From Clytia hemisphaerica (Eukaryota > Cnidaria > Hydrozoa > Leptothecata > Clytiidae): DNA of 64,000 nucleotides. The stretch spans positions 153,750-217,749 of the forward strand of contig CACVBU010000028.1 in NCBI GenBank assembly GCA_902728285.1, in the 5' to 3' direction. The position numbers and the translations under genes are program-made. Shown piece by piece: positions 32,815 through 43,800 of the stretch. Below the pieces are notes generated by a model. It had not been told where the DNA came from. It searched no databases and was given only the letters and a program-made list of their open reading frames with translations. Each line of letters opens with the position of its first letter. Within the stretch, counting starts at the first letter, position 1.

Positions 32815-35800
32815 TTAAATCGCATCGTCGTCTATATCACCATTCAAAACCGAAGCTGTTGAGACGACGCCATTCTCAGGTCCACCTATCTCCATGGAGA
32901 CATCTGCATCTTTCCTCAAGTCTTCAGTACCCGGTGCTAGTAGGTCGTTAATGGAAAAGGAAGTTTTCGTCAAGCCTTTGGTTGGCGAAATGAAGTTATC
33001 GTCCGTTCCACGAATAACTGTGACGTGATTGGGTCGAGCAGCGTGTTCGTCGTTGTCGTGGTGTTGCGATGAAAGTTCTTCAGAATGAATGTTCGTAGAT
33101 GCTTTAAAAGCATGCATTATATTAGGTTCTGTTTCCATTGGAAGTTCTTCTGACTCATCAGTCATGTTACTGTCGCCATTACTATGAACCGTCCTTTCTT
33201 TCTCCTCCTCAGCACGACCATTTTTATCAGTGAGTAAGGGAGGAGGAGGTATTGCTCTCTTCTCATCATCGTTCATTTGATCGTCCATGTCGTCCATCTC
33301 ACATTTCACGCGTGTAGTCCTGTTAACGTAATGCTCCTCCTCGTTTAAAGGTTTGTGTGACAACAGATCGTTCTGTTCGTTCAAATCTCTTTCACAACCG
33401 TTTTGAAGGTCTTTATAATTCTCTTGTTCAAGTTCAGAACATCGTGTTTTCGTTGTTTTTAGTTCATCTTGTAAAGCGCATATTGTGGCTTGCATTCCTT
33501 CTACTTCCTCGTCTAGCTGGATTACGAAATCGTTCATTTCTGAGGAAGAAAAACGACACTTTTTAGCAGTAGTATCATCAAATAAAAGCAAAAATAAAGC
33601 TGCACTGAGAAAGAACAGAACCTTTCTTACATGACTTTCAGTTAGGGAATTGCCCAAAAAAACACATACCATCTTGGCTTTCTTTCAATTCATCACTATA
33701 CTTCTTTTGAAGGGCAAGTTCCGCCTCCAGCTGCGCGATTCGACCTTGCGATAGCTGTTTCCCAAGCTCTTGGTTCTCTTGAATGAGCATTCGACATTTC
33801 CCCATCAATTTTTTACCAGTGGTGCTAAGATTAGAAGAAAAAAACAAAATATTTAAAATCTCAAATACTCCAAATCTCAAATACTCCAAATCTCTGGTTT
33901 GACAGAGCTAGTTAAGTCGTTCAAATTTCAGATTCTGAAAACAGTTAAGCTTCAAATTTCATTTTGAATGTTAAGATTTGTCTGGAATAAAAATATATAT
34001 TCACATCATAGGGTTAAAAAAGACTTTCTCTACAATATTTACAAAAATACAATACGTATAAATTTCTCAATTTCTCATGGGACAATTATGCAAAAGTAGT
34101 TATTAAGATAACACGATACAAATTAGTGACACTGGCTCGTCAAGGGCAAGACGAAATGAACCTTCTGTAGACAACAATGCAAAACTCGTCTCCAAAAATG
34201 TTTTTCTCCTTTAAAGTGATCACCAGTTAGAATTCAAAATTATTAGAGTCACAGGTTTTTCTATTCGGAACTTTATAGATCTAAGTATTCTGAGAGACTT
34301 TCGCTTTATTTAGTAATCCCTTGTGATAAAGATGTGTGAGAAAAATAATTCCCATGGTAAAACACTTAACCACTTAACTTAACCACCATCTTTTCCCAAT
34401 ACATGCATCGATTTCAAAGTTTTTGCGATAAATATTTTCAATCAAAATATTCTGAGAAGTCAAAGGTAGTAGTAGTTGACTCCGACTGGCTCAATCGTAT
34501 TACACAAGAATTAGCTTATATGGAAAAAAGCAGGAATAGATGGATGATTAAAATTTCTCTCAACTTTTTAAGACTCTTCCAAAAGATTTACAAAACATAG
34601 CTTTAACCTAATAATAAAGAAGATGACTAACATCCATGCAAAAAGAGATACAAGGTGAAGCAAAAACATTTTTTCTTAAACCGGAAATACCTTACCTCGA
34701 GAGAGGCCAAATTAAATTGTTGTGTTACAGGTAAAGGAAGTTAAAAAGTCGCATTGATCAGCTAATTTTATTTGAGTTTGAATTTTAAGATTTCAAGATC
34801 GGCAGGGCCTGTAAAACAATTAATTTGGCATTATAGTAGGGGGAAATTTGTTCGTTTTTTTGAGGTCGCTCGAATCTTTTAGTCAAAGCACTTGTTATAC
34901 ATTCTTGGAAAGCTAAGGGGTAGGGGAATCAAAAAAACCTGAGTGCCAATTTTTTTTCGGACACTTTGGTGTGATTTTCGGACAAATAATACGACGCTCT
35001 CAGGCAAAAATCGTAGGGTGAAAAATTAATGAAAATTTTATCTTGAGAAAACAGAGACCTGTTGTATATTTTTGGAAAGCTCTCAAAAAATTAAGTTTAG
35101 TGATATATTGCGAGTATAGGTGATTTCTTTACCTAACTCGAGATATTAATCCTTAAAAACAGTGTTTTTCAGCCAGAAACAGCTGTTTTGTCCAGCTTTT
35201 GCGCTTTCGGAAGCTCAATATCTCGAGTTAGGTAAAGAAATCACCTATATTCGCAATATATCACTAATCTTAATTTTTTGAGAGCTTTCCAAAAATATAC
35301 TTAACAGGTCTCCATTTTCTCAAGCTAAAATTTTCATTCATTTTTCACCCTATGATTTTTGCCTGAGACCGTCGTATTTGTCCGAAAATCACACCAAAGT
35401 GTCCGAAAAAAAATTGGCACCCAAGTTATTTTGATTCCCCTACCCCTTAGCTTTCCAAAAATGTATAACAAGTGCTTTGACTAAAAAAATCGAGCGATTT
35501 TACAAATTTCACCCTACTATTATTTTGAGTGGATTAAATTTGACGTAGATTAATTTTCGCGATACTTTGGGCGTAGAAACTTTCGCGAGCAGAAACATTC
35601 GCGATTTTCGCGAATTTTGGCCCTTTTCGCGAAAGTAAATGTCTTTAAAAATTCTAGGAAGGGCGATTCGCGAAAGTTTATGCTCGCGAAAAATTCTTGA
35701 CAAAATAGAAAATCTGTAAAACTTCAAACTTTGAATAAAATGTAACTTTTATGGCACTTTTTAGCCTGCTAAAAGACTAATAAGTCAAAGGACAAATGTT

Positions 35801-38800
35801 TCAAGCCAACCCAAGAAGTATTTGTGTCTCTAAGCCATTTTTTCATGTGAAAATTCTCAATTTTACGTCTTGATTCGCGAAAGTTTATGCTCGCGAAAAA
35901 ATATTTTTCCGTTAAATTCGCGAAAGTAAATGTCATGAATTTCGCGATTTTTCGTCCACGCGAAAGTTTGTACGCCTAAAGTATTACCGAATTTCGGACA
36001 CTTTCGCTAAAAATTTGAAATCCGAATTTCGGCTATAACCCCTAAGAAAATGAAAGAAATTGGTCGAAAAGCAGATTTGCTAAGTTTTGTCTAAGCGAAA
36101 ATTTTGGATTCTCAATTCGCGAAAAAAGAGTCCATGCGAAAATTAATCTACTTAAGGTATCTAAAAATGTGTCAAAATGGGTATCTTCTTGTACAAACGT
36201 TCAATTCTGATTCGTAATATATAACCACTCAATTTCCATTTCTACATGAATTCCATTACACGTTAATCAATGTTCCAAATAGCATTATTTAATTTTCTTA
36301 CAAATCGATCATAACCTGCAAAATCAACGTACTATCACTAACACCATAAGCATAATGCCATTCAAAGCTTCATCTTTCAAAATGCTTCAATACTTGATTT
36401 TTTTATAAAAAAATAATCAAACCTTGCCATGATTTTGTCTAGATTTATTTGGATAATAGTTTTGCAAAACCATCAATGGTGCACTCATTTCATATCAATA
36501 CACAAAACTTGCATGATCCAATTCCGATCGATCAAATTTAATCCATGTGAAAAATTTAGCCGAGATGGAAACTTTCAAAAAATACATTTTCAAGACTTGT
36601 ACATTCCGGTTTTCATGTATTGCACATTCCAGTTTTCATGTAACTTCCTTGATGGAACTTTAACTAATCCAACATGCTTTGTTGATGGAAATTTTGAAAA
36701 TTCCAAAGATACATTTTTGATACTCGGTCATTCCAGTTTTCATATTATTACTTGATCGAATATTGACTGGTTGAAAAGTATTGAACGTACTAAAACAATT
36801 ATTCTCGATGGAAATTTCTGATTGAACATACTTTAAAAATGAGAGGCAATGGAAAATTGTTAATCTTAAAACTTTGATACTTGCACATTCCATTCCTTCG
36901 ACTTCTTTTACTGAATTCTACTTTATTGATGCATCTTTTTGTAAAAAAAACATTGGCAATGGAAATTCCGGCATTCACACATTTAGCTTTGTTGAATTAT
37001 TCCTTATTTAACGTACTCTGCTGTAAAGCAAATGAAAATGGTAAATTTCAAATCATACATTTTCGATACTTGACATTTCTGCTTTAGTCCAGAAGTATTT
37101 CCTGACAAAAATACCTATGAATGGAACTTGCCCTTATTGAAAAATATTGACACTATATTTTTTGGTTCAAGTTGATTTATGTGGCTGCATTTCTTTTATT
37201 GAATTCCAACGAAATGTGTTATAATCTTTTGATTTGTGAGTGCCTTGGTAGTTGATTCCATGATCGAGTTCCAACGAAACGAGTTATAAATTTTTTATTC
37301 AAAAGTGCCTTGGTTGTGGACTCCATGATCGAATTACAACGAAACGAGATATAAATTTTAGATTCACAAGTGCCTTGGTTGTCGATTTCATGATCGAATT
37401 CCAACGAAACGAGATATAAATTTTTGATTCACAAGTGCCTTGGTTTTCGATTCCTTGATCGAATTCCAACAAAACGAGTTATAAATTTTTGATTCACAAG
37501 TGCCTTGGTTGTTGATTCCATGATCGAATTCCAACGAAACGAGATATAAATTTTTGATTCACAAGTGCCTTGGTTTTCGATTCCATGATCGAATTACAAC
37601 GAAACGAGATATAAATTTTAGATTCACAAGTGCCTTGGTTGTCGATTTCATGATCGAATTCCAACGAAACGAGATATAAATTTTTGATTCACAAGTGCCT
37701 TGGTTTTCGATTCCTTGATCGAATTCCAACGAAACGAGTTATAAATTTTTGATTCACAAGTGCCTTGGTTGTTGATTCCATGATCGAATTCCAACGAAAC
37801 GAGATATAAATTTTTGATTCACAAGTGCCTTGGTTGTTGATTCCATGATCGAATTCCAACGAAACGAGATATAAATTTTTGATTCACAAGTGCCTTGGTT
37901 GTTGAATTCCTTGATCGAATTCCAACGAAATGCGTTATAAATTTTTGATTCACAATTGCCTTGGTTGTTGATTCCTTGATCGAATTCCAACGAAATGAGA
38001 TATAAATTTTTGATTCACAGGTGCCTTGGTTGTTGATTCTTTGATCGAATTCCAACGAAATGCGTTATAAATTTTTGATTCACTAGTGTCTGGGTTGTTG
38101 ATTCCTTGATCGAATTCCAACTAATAGAGAGCTGCAGAGTTTAGTAAAACATCATCTGCAATGCAATTCTGAACCATTTTGTTGATGTCCTTTCGTTTTT
38201 TTCTGTAGAAACATTTCCATTCAACATTGAACACTTTATTTGACATTACCTTAAGAGAAGAAATTTTGGCGAATGAGTTCATGACTCATGACCTATAAAT
38301 TTCCTTTCGCCTAAATTTCTTCCCTTAAGGTAATCACAAATACTGATCTTTTTTCAGAGATTGTGTCAGCATTTGCTGGAAGAGGCTCAAATAACAGCCT
38401 AAAAGGTACAGCAATCCCTCCATTACAGCATGTGTAAGCTTTCAGACATTCCAAAACAAAATACACGCATCTTACAAACAAAAAACATTTTAGTGATAGC
38501 TCTGCGCTTAGTCTTGGTTGCCCCCATTGCTTTATTATATGGTAAGAACCCTAACTGATACCTGATTGTTTTGAAAAACAATGGAAACTAATAGGAGAAC
38601 AATGGAAACTAATATAAAAAGATTTCACAAAACGGGGTGAGCAAAGAGCAAAGCAAAGTAGAGCGCAAAGCTAGAGATTAAATGTCATTCAAGAAATATG
38701 TTTGATAAAAAAAAAGCCAACAACATATTTTATTTGATGACTTTGTTCATTTGACATGATGGAAGGAGAAGGTCATAAGAAGTGAGTGAATACATACTTT

Positions 38801-41415
38801 TTGAATGAGCAAAAAATAATATATAAATTAGTCCTGTTTTAAAAAATATCAACTCGATTTGACTTCATTTATATGCAGTTATATGGAGAAGTCTCCCCTC
38901 CTGTATTTTCCTATTTCATATGAAACAGCCATTACAGTTTATCATCCATTTGTAAGTTTGACAAATGGGAAAACTTTAAAGAATCAAAAAGTGTCCATAA
39001 GATTAGAAAAAAGTCTTCATCTACATTGAAAAGAGCCTTTACCGAATATTATATTCATCAATCAGAAAAGATTTGTTATGGTAGCCTATATGTAAACCTT
39101 CTGATTTTCATAATGCTGATTAAGACTCCTTTCAATATAACAACCCAAACATATCCACATTAACATTGGCCAAATTGCAAGGATGAATTGAAAAATAACC
39201 GACCTTTTAAAAGGAAACACTGCATTATTTTGTCATTGTTTATTGTCACTTTATGTCATTGAGGAGTAAGTCTGATTCCTTATAATATAGTCTATAATAG
39301 TCTCATCAGAGAGTCTGTTAAAGGCCATAGTGGCAAAAGGTCCTTATTCCCAAATAATCAACTCGAATGAGTTCTTAAAAGTAAAAAACAAAATGTTTGG
39401 TGCTGATACAGGTTGGTGAGTAATAGTTTTCAACTAAGGCAAGGTATTGTCTTTCCTTTGAATGTCATTAAGACTGCTCTTGCCACGAAGCCTTGTTGTA
39501 TCAGTTTACACCAATAAACATTTCACATCATTTCATCGAAGTTTTTCGCTTTACCTGTCTGGAGTGAATTTCCATGCACTTAGATCATTTTGTGCTTGTT
39601 CAAGTCTGTCCTTAGTCTCTGTTAGTTCTGTTTTCATCTTTTCAAATAGTAAATTAACAGCAGGGTCAATAAGCATTGATTGAAGTTGGGCAGTGGATGG
39701 TGCTTGCTTTTCTTTAAGCTCTTGGATTTGACTCTAAAAGCAGAACAGATATTTTTTTAATGAAAAGCCTCAAAACCCATTTATTCATACTACTTTAATA
39801 AAAGTTATTACCACAGGATCAGACAGGAGTAATTCTAAAGTGCTTTTTTTTACTTCAGTTACAGATCTTTTGGCTTTTTTTTCTTAATTACTATGAAAAG
39901 AACTTGATATTTGCAACTGTAATTTGCAAAATGGGAGGACAAAATAAGATAGGAATCAGATTTAATAACAAAATTGAACAAAATTTTTGAGTCAAGATTG
40001 ATATACCAATAGTTCTTGCATTTCTTGTTCTTTAGTTGCAAGCCTCATCAGCAAAACGTTTTCTCTGCGTGTGGCTTCTTGTTGTTGAAGTTTCAATTTC
40101 TCATTTGAATTGTCTCCTAAAAGAAATAATTCTACCATGCATCCATGTTTGTTCTATTAATTTAAATCAATTAATCGATTCAATAAGAAAATAAGCTTTT
40201 TATTATATTATCAGTACCAAAAAGTTACTTTGCACGCCTAAAGTAATTGACACATGGCTCCGACTGGGGTTCTAGGTCCCCCGCCAAATTTAGGTTCCCA
40301 CCCGAGAACAAGGTCCCCCCAGCCTGATAAAATTTTAGGTCCCAGTATAGGGGAAAAATTTTATGGCATTCACAAAGCTCTATTTACATGTGTGAGCACT
40401 TTTAGAGAATGCAATAGAATGTCTTCATTTTTGCATTTTAAGGATCAGATCACACTTTGCATGAAAACACTAAGGTTTAGAGAAATTAAAAACCAACAGG
40501 GCAACAGTAAAGAAAAATATTTAGGAAGTGTTATTTAGCCCCCAGAGTTACATAAACTAATGCAGGTCCCCCCCACAAGATAGAGCTCCCCCGCCTGTTG
40601 GGAAAAAGAAGCAGCTCCCACCTCTTATATGGCAAATTTTAGGTGTAGCCCCCTTGCTCCAGGCGGGGGGAGGGGGGTGCGAGCCATGTGACAAATCAAT
40701 TAAATAACTTCTAAATTGATGCGGATGTGATAAGGCTAAAATTAGTATATGTAATCACATGATAACGAGTGCAATTCAAAAATAATTGCATGAGTGATTT
40801 TTTAAAATTAATTTTCAGAGAAAGGAAAATTTGAAACAAAAAAATAATGAGTTCAATTTTTGAATTGTACGAGTTATTATGTGATTACGAGCTAATCGCA
40901 CATTGGGTTTTACTACTTTTTCCCAGTTAGGAAAGTTACTAGCACTGAAAGTTTTATCTTTCTCTTCTCTTTATGTTTTTCTTTTATTGTTGTTTATAGA
41001 TTTTCTTTCTCACAAAAATGAATTTCGAAACCAAATAGAACGTTTATGAAAAAAATGTAAGAAAAAACCTTAAAATCAATTTTGTAATTGCTCTCTACAG
41101 AATACAATTAAGGATTAATTGCTTTCTTTTGTAGGGGCGCCAAACAAGAAAAAAAGCTCATCATGCGATTACAGTTGTAACTTATTATACCTGATTTTGA
41201 TAGCAAATGATCAATATATTCCTCTTGTTGCTCCCACCTAAAACAGAGAATCAATTTTTTCGGTAAAATACTTAAAAATGAGCTTGAGGAAAGAAAGTAC
41301 AAATTCAAATATTCAAATTATGAACTTACTTTTCCAGGAGCACAGACTTTGATATTGTAGCCTTTTCTTCACTTGAAAGAATCACTCGCGGGGGATTATT
41401 TGGAGATTTCTCCAT
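32815..41415 (-). CDS. WTAP: WTAP, pre-mRNA splicing regulator and m6A writer subunit, 6 coding exons
   Basis: Nuclear coiled-coil adaptor that anchors the METTL3/METTL14 m6A methyltransferase complex. Exons: 41415-41330, 41237-41191, 40116-40007, 39733-39555, 33824-33670, 33539-32815. All are GT-AG and total 1302 nt, giving 433 aa (human about 396). The N-terminal coiled coil shows KLKLQQQEATRRENVLLMRL, LATKEQEMQEL and LEQAQNDLSAWKFTPD. The most conserved block, residues about 142-208, reads TGKKLMGKCRMLIQENQELG, LSQGRIAQLEAELALQKKYS and FVIQLDEEVEGMQ. The tail is acidic, Ser/Asp/Glu-rich and poorly conserved, ending DDDAI. Intron 4 is 5.7 kb and is filled with a palindrome, nested inverted-repeat elements and a satellite. 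A good 3' splice site just before 41459 implies that the start exon continues an upstream noncoding exon, so the promoter lies further upstream. Confidence 0.95.
34704..34830. mobile_element. Short inverted-repeat element related to the nested MITE at 23499
   Basis: The left end GGCCAAATTAAATTGTTGTG then TTACAGG mirrors CCTGTAAAACAATTAATTTGGC. The end sequence resembles that of 23499-23854. No clear target duplication was found. It directly abuts the long palindrome. Confidence 0.55.
34834..35519. mobile_element. 686-bp near-perfect palindrome, TTA-flanked (Harbinger-like foldback)
   Basis: The left arm 34834-35147 and right arm about 35216-35519 are inverted copies of roughly 300 bp with few mismatches. 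They share, for example, ACTTTGGTGTGATTTTC, GAGAGCTTTCCAAAAATATA-type and CTCGAGTTAGGTAAAGAAAT blocks in inverted orientation. The loop is about 69 bp. The ends are TAGTAGGG/CCCTACTA with TTA on both sides (34831-34833, 35520-35522). It lies in WTAP intron 4. A single right-arm copy occurs at 47700-48048. Confidence 0.88.
35546..36150. mobile_element. TTCGCG-type MITE (outer copy) in WTAP intron 4
   Basis: The ends TAGATTAATTTTCGC and GCGAAAATTAATCTA are inverted and include TA at each edge. It contains another TA-flanked element at 35565-35981. It is rich in TTCGCG/CGCGAA hexamers like 29168-29508. Confidence 0.7.
35565..35981. mobile_element. Nested TA-flanked MITE, CTTTAGGCGT ends
   Basis: The left CTTTGGGCGTAGAAACTTTC then GCG mirrors the right CGCGAAAGTTTGTACGCCTA then AAG. 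TA lies at 35563-35564 and 35982-35983. An isolated terminus-like ACGCCTAAAGTA also occurs at about 40233. Confidence 0.75.
36440..37090. repeat. Degenerate tandem array of a roughly 100-130-bp unit
   Basis: Repeated ordered motifs GATGGAAA-TTT, ATACATTTT, GATACTTG and ACATTCCAGTTTTCATGT recur at about 36560-36640, 36685-36750, 36805-36895, 36955-36985 and 37035-37082. Units are poorly conserved. It lies just before the 65-bp satellite in WTAP intron 4. Confidence 0.5.
37210..38115. repeat. 65-bp satellite, about 14 units, with 260-bp higher-order period
   Basis: The unit begins GATTCACAAGTGCCTTGGTT and continues GTTGATTCCATGATCGAATT, CCAACGAAACGAGATATAAA, TTTTT. Diagnostic variants (GAATTACAAC at 37331 and 37591, GTCGATTTCATG, GAGTTATAAATT) recur every four units, exactly 260 bp apart, so blocks of four were copied together. 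It is contained within WTAP intron 4. Open frames on the minus strand are a by-product of the repeat. Confidence 0.92.
38249..38330. mobile_element. Very short TA-flanked MITE, 82 bp
   Basis: CCTTAAGAGAAGAAATTTTG then GCGAA mirrors TTCGCCTAAATTTCTTCCCT then TAAGG. TA lies at 38247-38248 and 38331-38332. It forms a nearly complete hairpin and lies in WTAP intron 4. Confidence 0.75.
38331..39554. other. Rest of WTAP intron 4, nothing recognised
   Basis: AT-rich intronic sequence up to the donor of exon 39733-39555. No repeat pair, RNA or coding signal was found. Confidence 0.45.
40243..40692. mobile_element. Inverted-border element with G/C-run ends in WTAP intron 3
   Basis: CACATGGCTC near 40252 mirrors GAGCCATGTG near 40680, with CCCCCGCC/GGCGGGGGG inner blocks. 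Internal AGGTCCC and CCCCC motifs repeat. No matching target duplication was found, so the borders are approximate. Confidence 0.55.
40750..40905. repeat. Imperfect inverted repeat in WTAP intron 2/3 region
   Basis: GTAATCACATGATAACGAGT then GCAATTCAAAAAT at about 40755 pairs with TTTTTGAATTGTACGAGTTA then TTATGTGATTAC at about 40858. It looks like a decayed MITE. Confidence 0.55.
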
Positions 41416-41459
41416 TGTTAAGAGAAATTAACTCTTTGTAAAACACCAAATAGTGCTCT
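41416..41459 (-). other. WTAP: WTAP 5' untranslated part of the start exon and its 3' splice site
   Basis: Just upstream of the WTAP ATG (minus strand), a pyrimidine-rich stretch ends TTTCATTACAG at the 41460 border, a good acceptor. The start exon would then begin at 41459, with an untranslated first exon further upstream. This is inference from splice-site quality only. Confidence 0.5.
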
Positions 41460-41759
41460 CTGTAATGAAATTAAAGAAAAAATCAATAACAATAGCTACC
41501 ACAAAATTGACTTTCTTTATTGCGCAGAATATCTTATTACACTAAAATAAAAAGTCATACAATAATCACAGATCAAAAATTGATGTCATCTAACCTTTAA
41601 AACCTTAATCTAATTTGAAAAAAACATGCTGATTATTGGGGTGAGGGGAAACTTTCATCACTTGCAGACCACCCCATTTTCTGATCCTTAATTTGTATAA
41701 TAGTTTTTTTGAAGTGTCCAGGCTTTTTTCGGGGGAAAAACACAACAGCCTATTGAATA

Positions 41760-42045
41760 ACTAAGCTCTAGTTTAGACAGCCCACTTTTCGCCCTGCCTA
41801 TTCTAATTGTGCCTTCTTTCAATCTTTTCCGAGCAAAGATTTTAACTGCCAACTTTGTGCCCACTTTGTGCTTACTCCAACAATTATCGTGACTTGGTCT
41901 AATGTCCACACCCCTCCTCTAATTCCGACACCCTTTTTATCAGCTGAAATTTAATGTGTCGGAATTAGACGAGGGATGTCGATATTTGACCAACTTACGG
42001 TAGAATAGGCAGGGGAGAAAGTCAGCCATCTAAACTAGAGCTAAT
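41760..42045. mobile_element. TA-flanked foldback MITE, 286 bp
   Basis: ACTAAGCTCTAGTTTAGACA pairs with CTAAACTAGAGCTAAT, and TAGAATAGGCAGGG pairs with CCCTGCCTATTCTA. An inner pair (TAATTCCGACACCC / GTGTCGGAATTA) closes the fold. TA lies at 41758-41759 and 42046-42047. A fragment occurs at 12452-12515. Confidence 0.75.
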
Positions 42046-42047
42046 TA

Positions 42048-42952
42048 CTCCACAACAGTTACCTAGAGACAAGATAATTTATCACGTTTTATTTGCTGAG
42101 CGAAAGTAATGTATGTGGAGTAATTTGTTACTTCAATAGGTCGTTGCGTTCTCATTAAATTTTTGCTGAATTAAAAATCACAGACCTGAACCAGTCTTAT
42201 GAAAGTAATACTGTCAACTGGGGACAGTACCATTTTAAAAAAACTGTCAAAATGTATTTTGGTTGATTACTCTTTTTAATTTTAGTGTAGGTGGAACTTT
42301 GATATTTCAGGATTACAATTTTACCAGCTTTTTAGCGAATTTACCCGAATCCTGCAGCCTCTTTACCTCTAGGAAGAGCAAAAATTAGAAGAAAAAAATC
42401 CATCTTCACAAAATCGATTCTCAACCACAAAATACATCTTTTAGTCAATGGGTCTTTTTCTGATGTTCTTCCCTTGAAGAAAATATCAATCACTTTTGTT
42501 TTCCCCGTGAGTGCACAAGAAAAAAATGATTAGCTTGCGTTTTCGTTTGGGCGTGTAAAGATGCGGGCGGCAGTCTTGCGCCCAGGGCAAAGTCGATTGA
42601 AGTCAATCAGGGGGGGGTCATGCAGTTATTATATAAACACTATGACAATTACTACCGTGGTGGTATATAAACCAAAATTTGAGAAAACAGTTACTCCACC
42701 AGTGGACTAACTGCAACATGGGTGGTGCCCAAGCCCAAAATTGTCGATTTTGGTAGGATATGGTGTACTAAGTGAGCACATTTTTCAATTTTTCACTTAA
42801 AATTTTAGGTTTTAAAAATTCCGGAAGCAAAAAAATTCAAAACATTCACAATTTTTTTTCTTTAATCAAGGCATGAAAGATATTTAACAAACTTGGAAAA
42901 TGATTGAGATATTTAACTTTTGAACGGTCGTTAATAAGACGTACCCAGTAAA
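42048..42952. other. Intergenic, upstream of WTAP, nothing recognised
   Basis: AT-rich with two G runs (about 42610). It may hold untranslated WTAP sequence, but no signal could be assigned. Confidence 0.4.
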
Positions 42953-43226
42953 NNNNNNNNNNNNNNNNNNNNNNNNNNNNNNNNNNNNNNNNNNNNNNNN
43001 NNNNNNNNNNNNNNNNNNNNNNNNNNNNNNNNNNNNNNNNNNNNNNNNNNNNNNNNNNNNNNNNNNNNNNNNNNNNNNNNNNNNNNNNNNNNNNNNNNNN
43101 NNNNNNNNNNNNNNNNNNNNNNNNNNNNNNNNNNNNNNNNNNNNNNNNNNNNNNNNNNNNNNNNNNNNNNNNNNNNNNNNNNNNNNNNNNNNNNNNNNNN
43201 NNNNNNNNNNNNNNNNNNNNNNNNNN
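42953..43226. other. Assembly gap, 274 N
   Basis: A run of N. Nothing can be said about the content. Open frames computed across it are artefacts. Confidence 1.
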
Positions 43227-43714
43227 AAATTGCAAACAAACCAAAAGAGAAAAAAAGGAACCAATGTCTCCCACCTGATACATGATTTTAGCGGAAGGAG
43301 GGGCTTGTTGATGTAAAATTGTCAAAAAAGAAAGTGGACAATCGAACTCAATCGAAAAGTTCAAAAGATTCAAATAAGTTACGGTATATATATACACTTT
43401 AGGCTTATTATCCCATTCTAAAATTCAATGAACTACTCATTGCATGCCTATTTTTAGGCATGTGATACCCTAGACTGGAGTGAAGGGGTGTCAAATATTT
43501 GGAAATATTTTGTGCAATTGTACTATTTTATTTATGGAAGGACCCTGAACGTGTTGGTGATTTTATCTATAATGTAATGAAGTAATAGAATAGATTCTTC
43601 TCTTAAATTAGAGCAAGTGTAAACAAGAAGTAAATTTCATACTCTTCAACGAGGAATATCATTAATTAATAAATAAAGAAGTTTAAAATGATAAACCAAA
43701 TATAAATATGGGTA

Positions 43715-43800
43715 GATTTTCCACCGCGCAGCGTCCGCCATCTTTCCATCTGCTGTTCTGCACACAAATGGAACGGGAAATGCATTGTGGGAGAAAAGAG
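43715..43800 (-). promoter_or_regulatory. Promoter-like patch with YY1-like and ZNF143-like motifs
   Basis: On the minus strand the order is TGCATTGTGGGAG-complement, then AAGATGGCGGAC, a YY1-type element that often overlaps transcription starts. TGCATTGTGGGA matches part of the ZNF143/SBF motif. The patch has several CpGs in otherwise AT-rich DNA. It lies 2.3 kb upstream of the WTAP ATG and is oriented to drive it, with the assembly gap between. The ATG inside the YY1-like site opens only a 31-codon frame. It could be the WTAP promoter and untranslated exon 1 (inference). Confidence 0.4.

Noticed and set aside
37754..38055. Two open reading frames on the minus strand with repeated SFRWNSI motifs
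   Set aside because: They are translations of the 65-bp satellite. The unit length is not a multiple of three, so the same words appear in shifted frames.
37210..38115. Regular repeat array resembling a CRISPR
   Set aside because: There are no unique spacers; the units are contiguous 65-bp tandem copies in an animal intron.
42846..43397. Long open frames across the N run
   Set aside because: They exist only because unknown bases were translated.
43715..43760. Short coding exon starting ATGGCGGACGCTGCGCGG on the minus strand
   Set aside because: Only 31 codons, no strong donor, and WTAP already has a well-aligned N-terminus at 41415. Kept only as a promoter-like patch.
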